DNA of 64,000 bases from Hanstruepera flava (GTDB taxonomy: Bacteria; Bacteroidota; Bacteroidia; Flavobacteriales; Flavobacteriaceae): contig NZ_JALJCW010000002.1 of the NCBI RefSeq assembly GCF_023634025.1, forward strand, positions 248,001 to 312,000, written 5' to 3'. Of this stretch, positions 1 through 9,298 are shown one piece after another. A program made the translations under genes and the position numbers. How positions within the stretch are numbered: the stretch's first letter is position 1; each line of letters opens with the position of its first letter. Below the pieces are notes generated by a model. It saw only the letters and a program-made list of their open reading frames with translations, was not told where the DNA came from and made no database searches.

Positions 1-666
1 TCTCATAACATGCGAAGAGATTTGCACGCTTATGGAGTTCCTGAAGAAGCGATACAGGTTATTACCCCAGCTATTGATGTTTCGTTTTTTAATACTAAAA
101 AGGAAAGATTGTTCAAAGAGCTGGACAAAACTATGCAAATTGTTACTGTAGCCCGTTTACATTGGAAGAAAGGTTTGGAGTATACCCTAGAAGCTTTGGC
201 TATATTTAAACAACAAGGCGGGTTGTTTAATTATACCATTATAGGGTCTGGAGAGGATTATGAGCGTCTAGTGTTTGCGGTGCATCAATTGAAGTTAGAG
301 GATGTTGTAACTTTTACAGGGCGCCTCTCATCAGAAGCTGTGAAAGAAGTTTTAGAAGCATCAGATATTTATTTGCAATATAGTATACAAGAAGGTTTTT
401 GCAACGCTGTATTGGAAGCTCAAGCTATGGGCTTATTGTGCGTAGTGAGTAATGCGGAAGGTTTGGATGAAAATGTTCAGCATGGGCGAACAGGATGGGT
501 GGTGCCTAAGCGTAAACCTCAAGCTTTGGCCGATTGTCTGTTGGAAATATTGCAAATGACGCCTTTGCATTGTAAACAAATCTCTAATGATGCTGTAAGT
601 CGTGTACAACAACAATTTAATTTAGAACAACAGCAGCAATTATTTTTAGCATTTTATGAGAAATAA
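1..666 (+). CDS. GT4-family glycosyltransferase, 5' end outside the window
   Basis: The reading frame is already open at base 1 (codons for S-H-N precede the first ATG at 10), so the N-terminal domain lies upstream. What remains is the C-terminal GT-B half of a GT4 retaining glycosyltransferase. It has a nucleotide-sugar-binding linker (VTVARLHWKKGLEYTLEAL), a TGRLSSEAVKEVL segment, and the GT4 E-x7-E signature in EGFCNAVLEAQAMG followed by GLDENVQHGRTGWVVP. It probably transfers a sugar onto a lipid-linked oligosaccharide at the cytoplasmic face. It is the first visible gene of a + strand polysaccharide locus that runs to 9298. Acceptor and donor cannot be deduced. Confidence 0.9.
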   Translation, partial: SHNMRRDLHAYGVPEEAIQVITPAIDVSFFNTKKERLFKELDKTMQIVTVARLHWKKGLEYTLEALAIFKQQGGLFNYTIIGSGEDYERLVFAVHQLKLEDVVTFTGRLSSEAVKEVLEASDIYLQYSIQEGFCNAVLEAQAMGLLCVVSNAEGLDENVQHGRTGWVVPKRKPQALADCLLEILQMTPLHCKQISNDAVSRVQQQFNLEQQQQLFLAFYEK

Positions 667-729
667 AGCCCTTATATTGTGGTTTTTAAAACGAGAACTT
701 TTATTATTGTATGATAAAACGTATGCGAT

Positions 730-1479
730 ATGACCTCTTATGAATGGTTTAGGTGGTTTACATTCCCACTTATGACGGTGCATTTAAAAACTGTACGGCA
801 TGATATCCAGAAGCTTGTAGGTTTAAAACAATCTCCTGAAAGGACACTTTCTATATTGGATGTAGGGGGTAGGAAGTCACCTTATACCATAGGTGTGCCT
901 GCTGCTATTACGTTATTGGATGTGCCCCAAGAAACAGGAGTTAAAGCTGATTTACATTTGGGTTTTACCCAAAAGATATTGTCTGATATCCAAATAAAAC
1001 GTAGCAATATAAGTGATTTGGTTATTCAAGACATGACACAATCTACCTTGCCTGATGCGAGTTATGATGCCGTTGTATCAATTGAAGTTATAGAGCATGT
1101 TCCCGAGGATGATTTGTTTGTAAAACATATATCTAGGGTCATTAAACCTGGGGGTTGGGTTTATTTAACGACGCCAAATGGCGACTTTATTAAGAATGAG
1201 GGGCCAGACAAGAACCCAGACCACATTCGACATTATACTAAAGTGGAATTAGAGCAATTATTGGCACGTTATTTTGATGAGGTGTCTGTACATTATGCTG
1301 TTAAAACAGGCCGTTTTCGGGTTTGGAGTTTAAAAAGTTTAAAAACTAAAAACCCCATACATATTCTGAAGACCCTTTTAGGTACATTTATTAACACCTA
1401 TGAGTCTAAAGGTTTAGAAAACAAACCTAAAGGGACAGCTCATTTGGTGGCTGTTGCTCATAAAAAAACAGTGATTTAA
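730..1479 (+). CDS. class I SAM-dependent methyltransferase
   Basis: A 249-residue protein with a Methyltransf_11-type Rossmann fold. Motif I is ILDVGGRKS (about residues 43-50), and SYDAVVSIEVIEHV is the post-I/motif II segment typical of this family. KPGGWVYLTTPNGD is motif III. It probably methylates a sugar or lipid intermediate, judging only from its place between glycosyltransferases. The ATG at 730 gives a sensible N-terminus; an ATG five codons in is also possible. Seven bases separate it from the next gene, consistent with one transcript. Confidence 0.85.
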   Translation: MTSYEWFRWFTFPLMTVHLKTVRHDIQKLVGLKQSPERTLSILDVGGRKSPYTIGVPAAITLLDVPQETGVKADLHLGFTQKILSDIQIKRSNISDLVIQDMTQSTLPDASYDAVVSIEVIEHVPEDDLFVKHISRVIKPGGWVYLTTPNGDFIKNEGPDKNPDHIRHYTKVELEQLLARYFDEVSVHYAVKTGRFRVWSLKSLKTKNPIHILKTLLGTFINTYESKGLENKPKGTAHLVAVAHKKTVI

Positions 1480-1486
1480 TAAGTTT

Positions 1487-2323
1487 ATGATGTCTATAAA
1501 AACACTTTTACTATCTATAAAAAGAATCATCAAAGGAGAGCACAAACGATATATTCCCGTTAACCTTTGCGGGACATCTTTGCAGGTGCTGCCGGGAACT
1601 TGCAGAGCAAATCCAGATCAAGATGATGCTTGGTGGTTTTATTTATCTAAACATCATCATGTTATTTTTGATATAGGATGTAACATAGGTTATACGGCCT
1701 TGATAGGTTTGATTCATGATCCCAATAAAAAAATGATTTTGGTAGATCCCAATCCCAAAGCCTTGCAGAAAGCGGCTTTAAATATCATTAATAACGGTAT
1801 AGGGAATAAGGTTTATTATCAAGCAGCTTTTGTTGGTAATACGGTTGACGATACGGTTCGTTTCTATACAATTGGTGCAGGTGCAGCAGGGAGCATGTAT
1901 CCTACTCACGCAAAAACAGCGGCTTCTATGAATGCATTTATGGATGTTAAAACCATAACATTAGATCATCTTTTTATCTTCTATGACATGAAACCTGATT
2001 TGGTAAAAATTGATGTTGAAGGTGCAGAAACACAGGTTATGGAAGGCGCTAAAGTATTAGCAAAGGATACCCAGTGTACTTTTTTTATTGAAATGCATAC
2101 CGTTGAAAATTTGGGTATGGAAGCAGCTGCTGCCTTTATGTTAGATTGGTGTGCGCAAATGGATTATAAGGCTTGGTATCTTAAAACGGGATCGCTTTTA
2201 ACCAGTGCTGCTATTATAAAAGATCGTGGAAAGTGTCATTTGTTACTATTACCAGAAAATAAGTCTTATCCAAATTACTTAAAAGGAATAACGCAGAATG
2301 CACCATTACCTAACTCTATATAA
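1487..2323 (+). CDS. FkbM-family methyltransferase
   Basis: This 278-residue protein matches the FkbM methyltransferase family. It has a SAM-binding FDIGCNIGYTAL segment (about residues 61-72), an acidic ILVDPNPKAL loop, and the family hallmark KIDVEGAETQVMEGA. FkbM-type enzymes O-methylate sugars or polyketides; here sugar O-methylation is inferred from context. Two adjacent ATG codons (1487 and 1490) are possible starts. The stop TAA shares its last base with the ATG of the next gene, indicating translational coupling. Confidence 0.85.
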   Translation: MMSIKTLLLSIKRIIKGEHKRYIPVNLCGTSLQVLPGTCRANPDQDDAWWFYLSKHHHVIFDIGCNIGYTALIGLIHDPNKKMILVDPNPKALQKAALNIINNGIGNKVYYQAAFVGNTVDDTVRFYTIGAGAAGSMYPTHAKTAASMNAFMDVKTITLDHLFIFYDMKPDLVKIDVEGAETQVMEGAKVLAKDTQCTFFIEMHTVENLGMEAAAAFMLDWCAQMDYKAWYLKTGSLLTSAAIIKDRGKCHLLLLPENKSYPNYLKGITQNAPLPNSI

Positions 2324-3651
2324 TGCCCTTTGCCTTTTTAAAATATCTACAACCCACGCACTATTTTAGATTAGTGTCCCATTCTGGCTTAAGTATTTTT
2401 CCCAAGCCAGAATATTTTTCGGACTTAGAATTAGAGGTTTTGTCGCCAGATACTAATTATGACTCTGAATTAGCTAGTTATTATGATCTATCTTGGCAGG
2501 CCATTCAAGCAGGTTATATCGGTGATGTGTCAAGGTATCAACATTTTGAGTCAGTTTCGGTAATGGACAATTATCGTTTTATTCGTAAAAACTTTCATAA
2601 AGCTTGGGTATGGTATGTTTTGGTATTACGTGTGTGTAGTTTGTATAATCCATTTAAGGAATTCAGGGCCTTTTTTCTGACCCGTTCAGTAAATCGTCAA
2701 CAGTCTATAAAACATCCTATAAAGCTAAAGGATTATAATACATTCCAATCAGCACTAATAGCAACACAGCCTTTAGTGAGTATTGTAATACCGACGCTTA
2801 ATAGGTATGCCTTTTTGCAGGATATTCTTAAAGATTTAGAAAAGCAGACTTATACCCATTTTGAAGTCCTAATTGTTGATCAATCGGATGTGTTTCAACC
2901 CGATTTTTATAAATCCTATAATTTAGATATTCAATTGATTCGCCAAGAGGAAAAAGCCTTATGGCTGGCACGAAACACAGCTATTAAACAGGCTAAAGGC
3001 GATTTAATTGCCCTTTCGGAAGATGATGTACGTGTGAGGTCTAATTGGCTGGAGACCCATTTAAAATGTTTAGATTTTTTTAAAGCTGAAGTATCTGCAG
3101 GCGTATTTTATCCTGAAGGCAAAGATATTCCAAAAGATCGCTCATTTTTTGCAATAGCCACCCAATTTGCTACGGGAAATGCGTTATTGTATAAATCTGT
3201 CTTTAAGAAGGTGGGATTGTTTGATAGGCAATTTGAAAAACAGCGTATGGGCGATGGTGAATTTGGTTTACGCGTGTATTTGGCAGGGCTAAAAAGTGTT
3301 TCTAATCCGCTAGCCTCTTGTCTAGATGTAAAAGCAAGTACGGGAGGGTTGCGTGAGATGGGCAGTTGGGATGCTTTTAGACCTTCAAAATATTTTGCTC
3401 CACGCCCCATTCCGAGTGTGTTGTATTACTTTAGACGCTATTATGGGAGTGCGGCAGCACGATGGGCCTTATTACGCACCATACCAATATCTATATTTCC
3501 CTATCAGTTTAAAAAGAATAAGGCATTGATGGTTGTTGGATTGTTAATTACGTTATTGTTATTTCCGATTGTTTGTTTTCAGGTTTTAAAGTCATGGCAC
3601 TTGGCTAGTATTAAATTGAAAATAGGTCCATTGATTGAGGAGTTTGAGTGA
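2323..3651 (+). CDS. GT2-family glycosyltransferase with C-terminal membrane segment
   Basis: The GT-A fold starts around residue 147 with VSIVIPTLNR and EVLIVDQSD, and continues to an acidic LSEDDVRV motif that stands in for the DxD metal/donor site. About 145 N-terminal residues precede the GT2 domain and are not recognisable. Near the C-terminus, ALMVVGLLITLLLFPIVC is one hydrophobic segment that likely anchors the enzyme to the inner membrane. Gene start overlaps the preceding stop by one base. Sugar specificity is unknown. Confidence 0.85.
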   Translation: MPFAFLKYLQPTHYFRLVSHSGLSIFPKPEYFSDLELEVLSPDTNYDSELASYYDLSWQAIQAGYIGDVSRYQHFESVSVMDNYRFIRKNFHKAWVWYVLVLRVCSLYNPFKEFRAFFLTRSVNRQQSIKHPIKLKDYNTFQSALIATQPLVSIVIPTLNRYAFLQDILKDLEKQTYTHFEVLIVDQSDVFQPDFYKSYNLDIQLIRQEEKALWLARNTAIKQAKGDLIALSEDDVRVRSNWLETHLKCLDFFKAEVSAGVFYPEGKDIPKDRSFFAIATQFATGNALLYKSVFKKVGLFDRQFEKQRMGDGEFGLRVYLAGLKSVSNPLASCLDVKASTGGLREMGSWDAFRPSKYFAPRPIPSVLYYFRRYYGSAAARWALLRTIPISIFPYQFKKNKALMVVGLLITLLLFPIVCFQVLKSWHLASIKLKIGPLIEEFE

Positions 3652-3758
3652 GGGGGTAAAGACGAAGATGAAGACTAAGATGAAGTCGAAATTGAATAAA
3701 GACTGTATAATATAGCATGAATTACATTAAAAAAACGAAACCTTAAGCGAAAACGCTC

Positions 3759-4856
3759 TTGAATAAAAAGATACTCATAATCACTTCCGAATTCCCTCCC
3801 TTACCAGGTGGGATAGGCAACCATGCTTATCATTTAGCCTTACAGTTTAATAAACTAGGGTATTTGGTGCAGGTAATTACCGACCAGCGTAGCGAAGGAA
3901 CTGCAGATTTTGATTTTGATAGAACCTTGCCGTTTAAGGTGAGCCGAATTACCTTAAAGCGTATTAGAGGGTTAATGTATTTAAATCGTATTCTGATAAC
4001 GATACGAGCCTGCAAGCATTCAGATTATGTGATAGCGAGCGGTAAATTTTCATTATGGAATGTGGCCTTTAGTTCACTGTTTTTTAAACGACAAACACTA
4101 GCTGTTTTGCATGGTAGTGAAGTAAATTTAAAAAAGCCCGTGTTACGCAAGATGACGAATAGTGCGTTAAATCAATTCGATACCCTTGTGGCCGTGTCGC
4201 AGTACACCAAACAACTTGTAGCTCATTTAGGGCGACCAATAGAAGTCATTCCCAATGGAATAGATGTAACAACCTGGCTAGATACTGTACCTCCTTTAGC
4301 CTTAACAGGAAGCCCTGTATTGACGACTGTAGGTCGGGTAAGTGCTAGAAAAGGTCAGCTAGAAGTTATAAAGCAAATACCCGAATTACTAGAGACGTTT
4401 CCAGAATTACACTATCATTGTATTGGCTTGCCTACGGAGGCAGTTGCTTGTAAACGTATGGCTCTTAATTTAGGTGTTTCCGAGCATGTGACCTTTCATG
4501 GTGCGCTGTCTACTAATACCTTAAAACAAGCACTTGCTGCTACAGATATTTTTGTCATGTTGAGTACCGAAAGCAAAACCGGTGATGTGGAAGGATTTGG
4601 TATTGCGATATTAGAAGCTAATGCCTTGGGTATTCCAGCTATTGGCGCAAAAGGTTGCGGCATAGAAGATGCTATTTCTGATGGTGTTACAGGATTTCTA
4701 ATCGATGGAGATAACATTGCTCATTTTGCAACAAGTATAAAGCAATTGCAGCAAAATTATAAATATTTTTCACAGCATGCCAAGACTTGGGCTATCAAGC
4801 ATGACTGGTCACAGATAATAAAACAATACGAAGCTGTATTAACATGCGCACATTAA
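3759..4856 (+). CDS. GT4-family glycosyltransferase
   Basis: A full-length GT-B enzyme of 365 residues. The N-terminal nucleotide-fold start is SEFPPLPGGIGNHAYHL, the domain linker is EVIPNGIDV, and the donor-binding GT4 signature is EGFGIAILEANALGIP followed by GIEDAISDGVTGFLID. Translation starts at a TTG (3759), because there is no ATG or GTG in a suitable position and the N-terminus aligns with the family from there. The 107 bases upstream are A-rich and contain no gene. It overlaps the next gene by 13 bases. Confidence 0.9.
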   Translation: MNKKILIITSEFPPLPGGIGNHAYHLALQFNKLGYLVQVITDQRSEGTADFDFDRTLPFKVSRITLKRIRGLMYLNRILITIRACKHSDYVIASGKFSLWNVAFSSLFFKRQTLAVLHGSEVNLKKPVLRKMTNSALNQFDTLVAVSQYTKQLVAHLGRPIEVIPNGIDVTTWLDTVPPLALTGSPVLTTVGRVSARKGQLEVIKQIPELLETFPELHYHCIGLPTEAVACKRMALNLGVSEHVTFHGALSTNTLKQALAATDIFVMLSTESKTGDVEGFGIAILEANALGIPAIGAKGCGIEDAISDGVTGFLIDGDNIAHFATSIKQLQQNYKYFSQHAKTWAIKHDWSQIIKQYEAVLTCAH

Positions 4857-5974
4857 CGATTATATCGCACACCGAGCATTATCAAAGAAAAGATGGCCGC
4901 GTCGTTGGTTTAGGAGCCACGGTTATGGAGATTAATCATTTGCTAGATATTTTCGATACCATTTATCATGTGGCCATGTTGCATAAGGGGGTTGCTCCAG
5001 ACAATTGTTTGGAATATGTTTCCAAACGTATTGTATTTGTACCCATCCCACCAGTAGGAGGAAAGACTTGGATAGATAAAGGTGCTATGTTATGGCGCAT
5101 GCCACGGATTTTAAATCGGGTTCGAAAAACCCTTAAACAGACCGATTATTTTCAGTTTCGAGCTCCAACAGGTATTGGTGTTTTTATAGTGCCTTATCTT
5201 ATATTTTTACATAAAGGTAAAGGTTGGTTTAAATATGCTGGTAATTGGTCGGCTAAGCAAAGTCCTTTGGCTTACAGGTTTCAAAACTTTCTTTTGAAGC
5301 GACAAAGGCGACTAGTTACCATGAATGGACGTTGGCCTGAACAGCCAAAACATTGTATTAGTTTTGAAAACCCATGTTTAACAGCTGACGAGGTTATTGA
5401 GGGAGAAATTTTAATTAATCAAAAATATTTTGAGCCCGGCCATATAAACTTTTGTTTTGTAGGTAGATTAGAGCCTCAAAAAGGTCTAGATATATTATTG
5501 GAGGCCTTGAGCGGATTGAGCGAGAGTGATAAAACCAAAATACAAGTTGTTCATATTGTAGGTGGTGGCTCACAGTTGGAAGCTTATAAACGTAGAGCTC
5601 AAAATTTAACAATAAATATTCGCTTTCATGGCGTTTTGTCCAGAACTGCTGTGCATGACATCTACAAAACATCTCATGTTTTAATTTTACCCTCACATTC
5701 TGAAGGGTTTCCTAAAGTTGTTGCTGAAGCTCTTAACTACGGATGTCTACCAATGGTTTCCAATATTCCTGCGATTGGTGATTATGTGATTGCTGGTGAA
5801 TCTGGGTTTTTGTTTGACCGTTTGGAACCCGATTATGTGTCAAAACAAATAAGGCAACTTCTGGCTGTGAACCAGATTTCATTTTCAAAAATGATTAAGT
5901 CTGGTCATAATGTAAGCAGAGTATTTACCTACAATCAATATAATCGGAATTTGTTCAAATATATTTTAAACTGA
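4844..5974 (+). CDS. GT4-family glycosyltransferase
   Basis: A 376-residue GT-B glycosyltransferase. Supporting segments are FVGRLEPQKGLDILLEAL at the domain boundary, VHIVGGGSQLEAYK, and the GT4 signature PSHSEGFPKVVAEALNYG followed by SNIPAIGDYVIAGESGFLF. The N-terminal half has the less conserved acceptor-binding domain. The ATG lies inside the 3' end of the preceding glycosyltransferase gene (13-base overlap), so the two are probably coupled in translation. Substrate unknown. Confidence 0.88.
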   Translation: MRTLTIISHTEHYQRKDGRVVGLGATVMEINHLLDIFDTIYHVAMLHKGVAPDNCLEYVSKRIVFVPIPPVGGKTWIDKGAMLWRMPRILNRVRKTLKQTDYFQFRAPTGIGVFIVPYLIFLHKGKGWFKYAGNWSAKQSPLAYRFQNFLLKRQRRLVTMNGRWPEQPKHCISFENPCLTADEVIEGEILINQKYFEPGHINFCFVGRLEPQKGLDILLEALSGLSESDKTKIQVVHIVGGGSQLEAYKRRAQNLTINIRFHGVLSRTAVHDIYKTSHVLILPSHSEGFPKVVAEALNYGCLPMVSNIPAIGDYVIAGESGFLFDRLEPDYVSKQIRQLLAVNQISFSKMIKSGHNVSRVFTYNQYNRNLFKYILN

Positions 5975-6086
5975 TTTTCTTTATTAGAATCTTGCAATTG
6001 TAGTAATTAAACTTTATGTGTAATATTGCTGTTCTTCAAAAAAAAATTATATTTTTAACATCAATAAATTCAATATCATATAGTTA

Positions 6087-6893
6087 ATGCCATTAAAGAA
6101 ATTACATTGGATATTTAAACGTCATCCGTTTCTCTATCTAACTAGATTTAGGCTTTTATCTAAAAATTCAGATATTGAAGATATTGGATCCTATGATTAC
6201 AATCAATTAAACAAAGAAGAGGACATCCCTGATTACTTTTTTGAGATTAACCAAGAAATTTTTAAAGAAGGAAAACCTAAAACAGACTTTCTAGTAGTAA
6301 AACGGATTACACTATGGTTGCGTGACCATATCAAGGGTGGTCCTGGTTTAAGTGAACCTTCGGAAAAGGCCCTTAAGACCATGTTGGCTGGTAAAGGGGG
6401 CGTATGTAGTGATATGTCTCAAATTTTCAACAATTTCTGTGTGATTAATCAAATAAAAGTACGTGAGTGGGGTACAACTACTGCTCCCTTTAATCGTAAT
6501 TATGGTGGGCATTCCTTTAATGAGTTTTACAGTTATGAGTGGGGCAAATGGATATTGATAGATCCATCGTGGAATTTATTATTTTATAACGGCACTAATG
6601 TACCTTTATCTGTGATAGAGGTTTACCAACATTTAAGACAAGATGTTCCTATTCGATATGACAGTTTTAATCCGAATCGTGAATTGGTTATCAAAAATGT
6701 CTATAAGAATTACTTAAACCCCAGTATAACCCCTTTTTTAGTTTGTGACTATAGTAATAAGACCTATGATACTTTTTTAGAACGTACTCGTCCATTCTTA
6801 CCTGTTTTTATGACTCATTTTGCAATTTATTTGTTGAACAAAAGTTATCATTATAGATTCCCATTAGATGATTATAATAAGATTTTTTCATAA
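6087..6893 (+). CDS. transglutaminase-like (papain-fold) domain protein in a polysaccharide locus
   Basis: 268 residues with a transglutaminase-core triad: Cys107 in GGVCSDMSQ, His142 in GGHSFNEFY and Asp159 in LIDPSWN. Spacing and flanking residues fit the bacterial transglutaminase-like superfamily, whose members are amide hydrolases or acyl transferases. There is no signal peptide, so it is probably cytoplasmic. It sits between a glycosyltransferase and the O-antigen ligase-like gene. Inference: it may form or cleave an amide linkage on an amino sugar or a peptide decoration of the glycan. The exact reaction cannot be told from sequence. Confidence 0.75.
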   Translation: MPLKKLHWIFKRHPFLYLTRFRLLSKNSDIEDIGSYDYNQLNKEEDIPDYFFEINQEIFKEGKPKTDFLVVKRITLWLRDHIKGGPGLSEPSEKALKTMLAGKGGVCSDMSQIFNNFCVINQIKVREWGTTTAPFNRNYGGHSFNEFYSYEWGKWILIDPSWNLLFYNGTNVPLSVIEVYQHLRQDVPIRYDSFNPNRELVIKNVYKNYLNPSITPFLVCDYSNKTYDTFLERTRPFLPVFMTHFAIYLLNKSYHYRFPLDDYNKIFS

Positions 6894-6972
6894 GAATATT
6901 ATTGAATTGATTTATTCTGACGCTTTTTAATTTTGTGGTATCTTGCGAGTATAAATATAAGTTTAAGATACT

Positions 6973-8328
6973 TTGAAAACCAATATAACATATATTTCAG
7001 CCATAGTTTTTCATGTGGCTATTGGTCTTCTTATTTATTTTAATGAAACTTTGTCCAAAGTTTACTTTTTTGTTGCATTATGTTATTTTGGATATCGTAT
7101 CATAGCTTCAGCTGAACAGAATAAAACTTATGAAGTGTTGAAAGCCTGTGCCTATTTTGTTGGAGCAGAAGTGTTTTTTAGAACAACACGTGGAGCCATA
7201 TCCTATGAGGCTGGTAAATATTTGGTGATTGTATTTATGATGATGGGGATGTTCTATAAAGGACTCTCTGGTAAAGGCTATCCCTACTTTATGTACTTGA
7301 TGTTCTTAATACCTTCCATTTTTGTGGCTTCTACAACTTTAAGTTTTGATGCCAACTTTCGGACTAATATTGCCTTTGTTTTAAGTGGGCCGGTTTGTTT
7401 GGGTTTAGCAGCCCTATTTTGTTATGACAAGCGAGTTAGTTTTGCACAACTTTCTCAAATTTTGTATTTTATGGTTCTGCCCATCATAGCTCATACAGTC
7501 TATATCTATTTTTATACTCCAGATTTAAAAGATGTACTCTCTAGCGCGGTCTCCAATAGAGCTGCCGCAGGAGGTTTTGGAGCTAACCAAGTAGCTGCAA
7601 TATTGGGTCTAGGAATGTTTATTATGGCCATTCGATTGTTTACTAAATCTCCCCACATAGGTTTGAAGGTATTAAATGCTAGTATTTTAGGGTTGATTGC
7701 ATTTCGTGCCATTACTACTTTAAGCAGAGGCGGTGTTATTACAGCTATATTAGCCATTTTAGTGTTTTTATATTATTATTATATACAAACATCTTCCAGA
7801 AGGCGTAATGAAATATTTGCTGTTTTTGGTTTGTTATGTATTAGTCTTGCCATGACCTGGTTCGTGAGTATCAATCAAACTGGTGGATTAGTGAATTTAC
7901 GTTATGCAAATAAAGATCATTTAGGTCGTGAAAAGAAAGATATTACTACTGGGCGGGCTGAATTATTTGAAGAAGAATTGGAAGGATTTATTTCCAACCC
8001 TTTTTTTGGGATTGGTTCTAGTCGTGCCAAAGACCAACGTATAGAAATTGAAGGGCAAGGAGTAACCTCTCACAGCGAATTTAGCCGTACTTTAGCCGAA
8101 CATGGTATTTTTGGGGTCATGATTCTCATGATATTAATTTTTAAACCGTTAGATTTACGTTTTCAAAACAAACAAAACTATTATTTTTATGCCTTTATGG
8201 CTTTTTGGTTTTTAACCATTAACCATATGTCCATGCGGTTAGCTATGCCCGCTTTTATATATGCACTAGCTTTATTACGTGTCACACATGATAAACGTCC
8301 TATACATAGGAAACAAATTAAATCATAA
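6973..8328 (+). CDS. O-antigen ligase / polymerase-like membrane protein
   Basis: A 451-residue polytopic membrane protein with roughly ten hydrophobic segments and one large extracytoplasmic loop after TTLSRGGVI. Members of the O-antigen ligase (Wzy_C) family have this layout, and the loop here (GRAELFEEELEGF ... NPFFGIGSSRAK ... SHSEFSRTLAEHGIFG) matches the family pattern closely, including the conserved histidine near its end. It would polymerise repeat units or ligate them to a lipid core in the periplasm. The start codon is TTG (6973). Ligase and polymerase cannot be separated by sequence alone. Confidence 0.8.
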   Translation: MKTNITYISAIVFHVAIGLLIYFNETLSKVYFFVALCYFGYRIIASAEQNKTYEVLKACAYFVGAEVFFRTTRGAISYEAGKYLVIVFMMMGMFYKGLSGKGYPYFMYLMFLIPSIFVASTTLSFDANFRTNIAFVLSGPVCLGLAALFCYDKRVSFAQLSQILYFMVLPIIAHTVYIYFYTPDLKDVLSSAVSNRAAAGGFGANQVAAILGLGMFIMAIRLFTKSPHIGLKVLNASILGLIAFRAITTLSRGGVITAILAILVFLYYYYIQTSSRRRNEIFAVFGLLCISLAMTWFVSINQTGGLVNLRYANKDHLGREKKDITTGRAELFEEELEGFISNPFFGIGSSRAKDQRIEIEGQGVTSHSEFSRTLAEHGIFGVMILMILIFKPLDLRFQNKQNYYFYAFMAFWFLTINHMSMRLAMPAFIYALALLRVTHDKRPIHRKQIKS

Positions 8329-9298
8329 GCAAACTAATACTACCTCAATAGACATATTAGGGCCACTTTTAGAGTCTGAAGGGTTTAAATTGTATTATGC
8401 CTCTACTGTACACAATAAATTTTTTAGGTTATTAGACATGGTTTTTAAGACTATTCGATACGCTTATAAGATTGATGTCGTTCTTATAGATACTTATAGT
8501 ACTCAAAATTTTTATTATGCTTTTGCAGTTTCTCAAGTTTGTAAATTATTAAACCTTAAATATATTCCTATTTTGAGAGGGGGTAATTTGGAAAGACGCT
8601 TGAAATTTTCTCCTAGATTGTGCCAGGCAATATTCACAAAAGCGAAGGTTATGGTTGCTCCTTCGGTGTATATACGTGATTTGTTTCAACGGTTTGACTA
8701 TCTTGACGTAGTTTATGTTCCAAATAGTATTCCTATTCAACAATATCGATTTCAACCCAAAACAGTTGATACTGTTAAGTTACTTTGGGTACGCGCCTTT
8801 TCAACTATATACAATCCTCAATTAGCGGTCAGCCTTCTCAAGGTTTTACGTGAAGACGGTCTGGATGCAAGCCTTTGCATGGTTGGACCCGATAGCGACG
8901 GGAGTTTTAAGAAGGTAGAGCAATTAGTCAACGATTTACAAGTACCAGTGCGACTTACCGGTAAATTGTCCAAAACAGAATGGACCAATTTAGCTACTGA
9001 TTACAACGTGTTTGTAAATACCACCAATTTTGATAATATGCCCGTAAGTGTTATAGAAGCTATGGCTCTTGGTCTGCCAATTGTATCAACCAACGTGGGA
9101 GGGATGCCCTATTTGATTGACGATGGTAAAGACGGTTTACTTGTACCTCCCAATGATGCTAAGGCTATGGCTAACGCTATTAAACGTATTATGAATAACC
9201 CTGAAACTACAAAAACTATGACGTTTAATGCTAGAAAAAAAGCTGAACGGTTTGCTTGGGAAGTTGTGAAACACCAGTGGTTTGAGGTGTTACGTTAA
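8288..9298 (+). CDS. GT4-family glycosyltransferase
   Basis: About 336 residues, GT-B fold. The GT4 motif is present as NTTNFDNMPVSVIEAMALG followed by STNVGGMPYLIDDGKDGLLV, and KLLWVRAFSTIYNPQLAV is the linker region. I prefer the ATG at 8288 (MINVLYIGN), since the nucleotide fold starts immediately there; a GTG at 8279 would add three residues. Either start lies within the 3' end of the ligase-like gene, so the two are coupled. It is the last gene before the repeat-rich block. Confidence 0.88.
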   Translation: MINVLYIGNKLNHKQTNTTSIDILGPLLESEGFKLYYASTVHNKFFRLLDMVFKTIRYAYKIDVVLIDTYSTQNFYYAFAVSQVCKLLNLKYIPILRGGNLERRLKFSPRLCQAIFTKAKVMVAPSVYIRDLFQRFDYLDVVYVPNSIPIQQYRFQPKTVDTVKLLWVRAFSTIYNPQLAVSLLKVLREDGLDASLCMVGPDSDGSFKKVEQLVNDLQVPVRLTGKLSKTEWTNLATDYNVFVNTTNFDNMPVSVIEAMALGLPIVSTNVGGMPYLIDDGKDGLLVPPNDAKAMANAIKRIMNNPETTKTMTFNARKKAERFAWEVVKHQWFEVLR

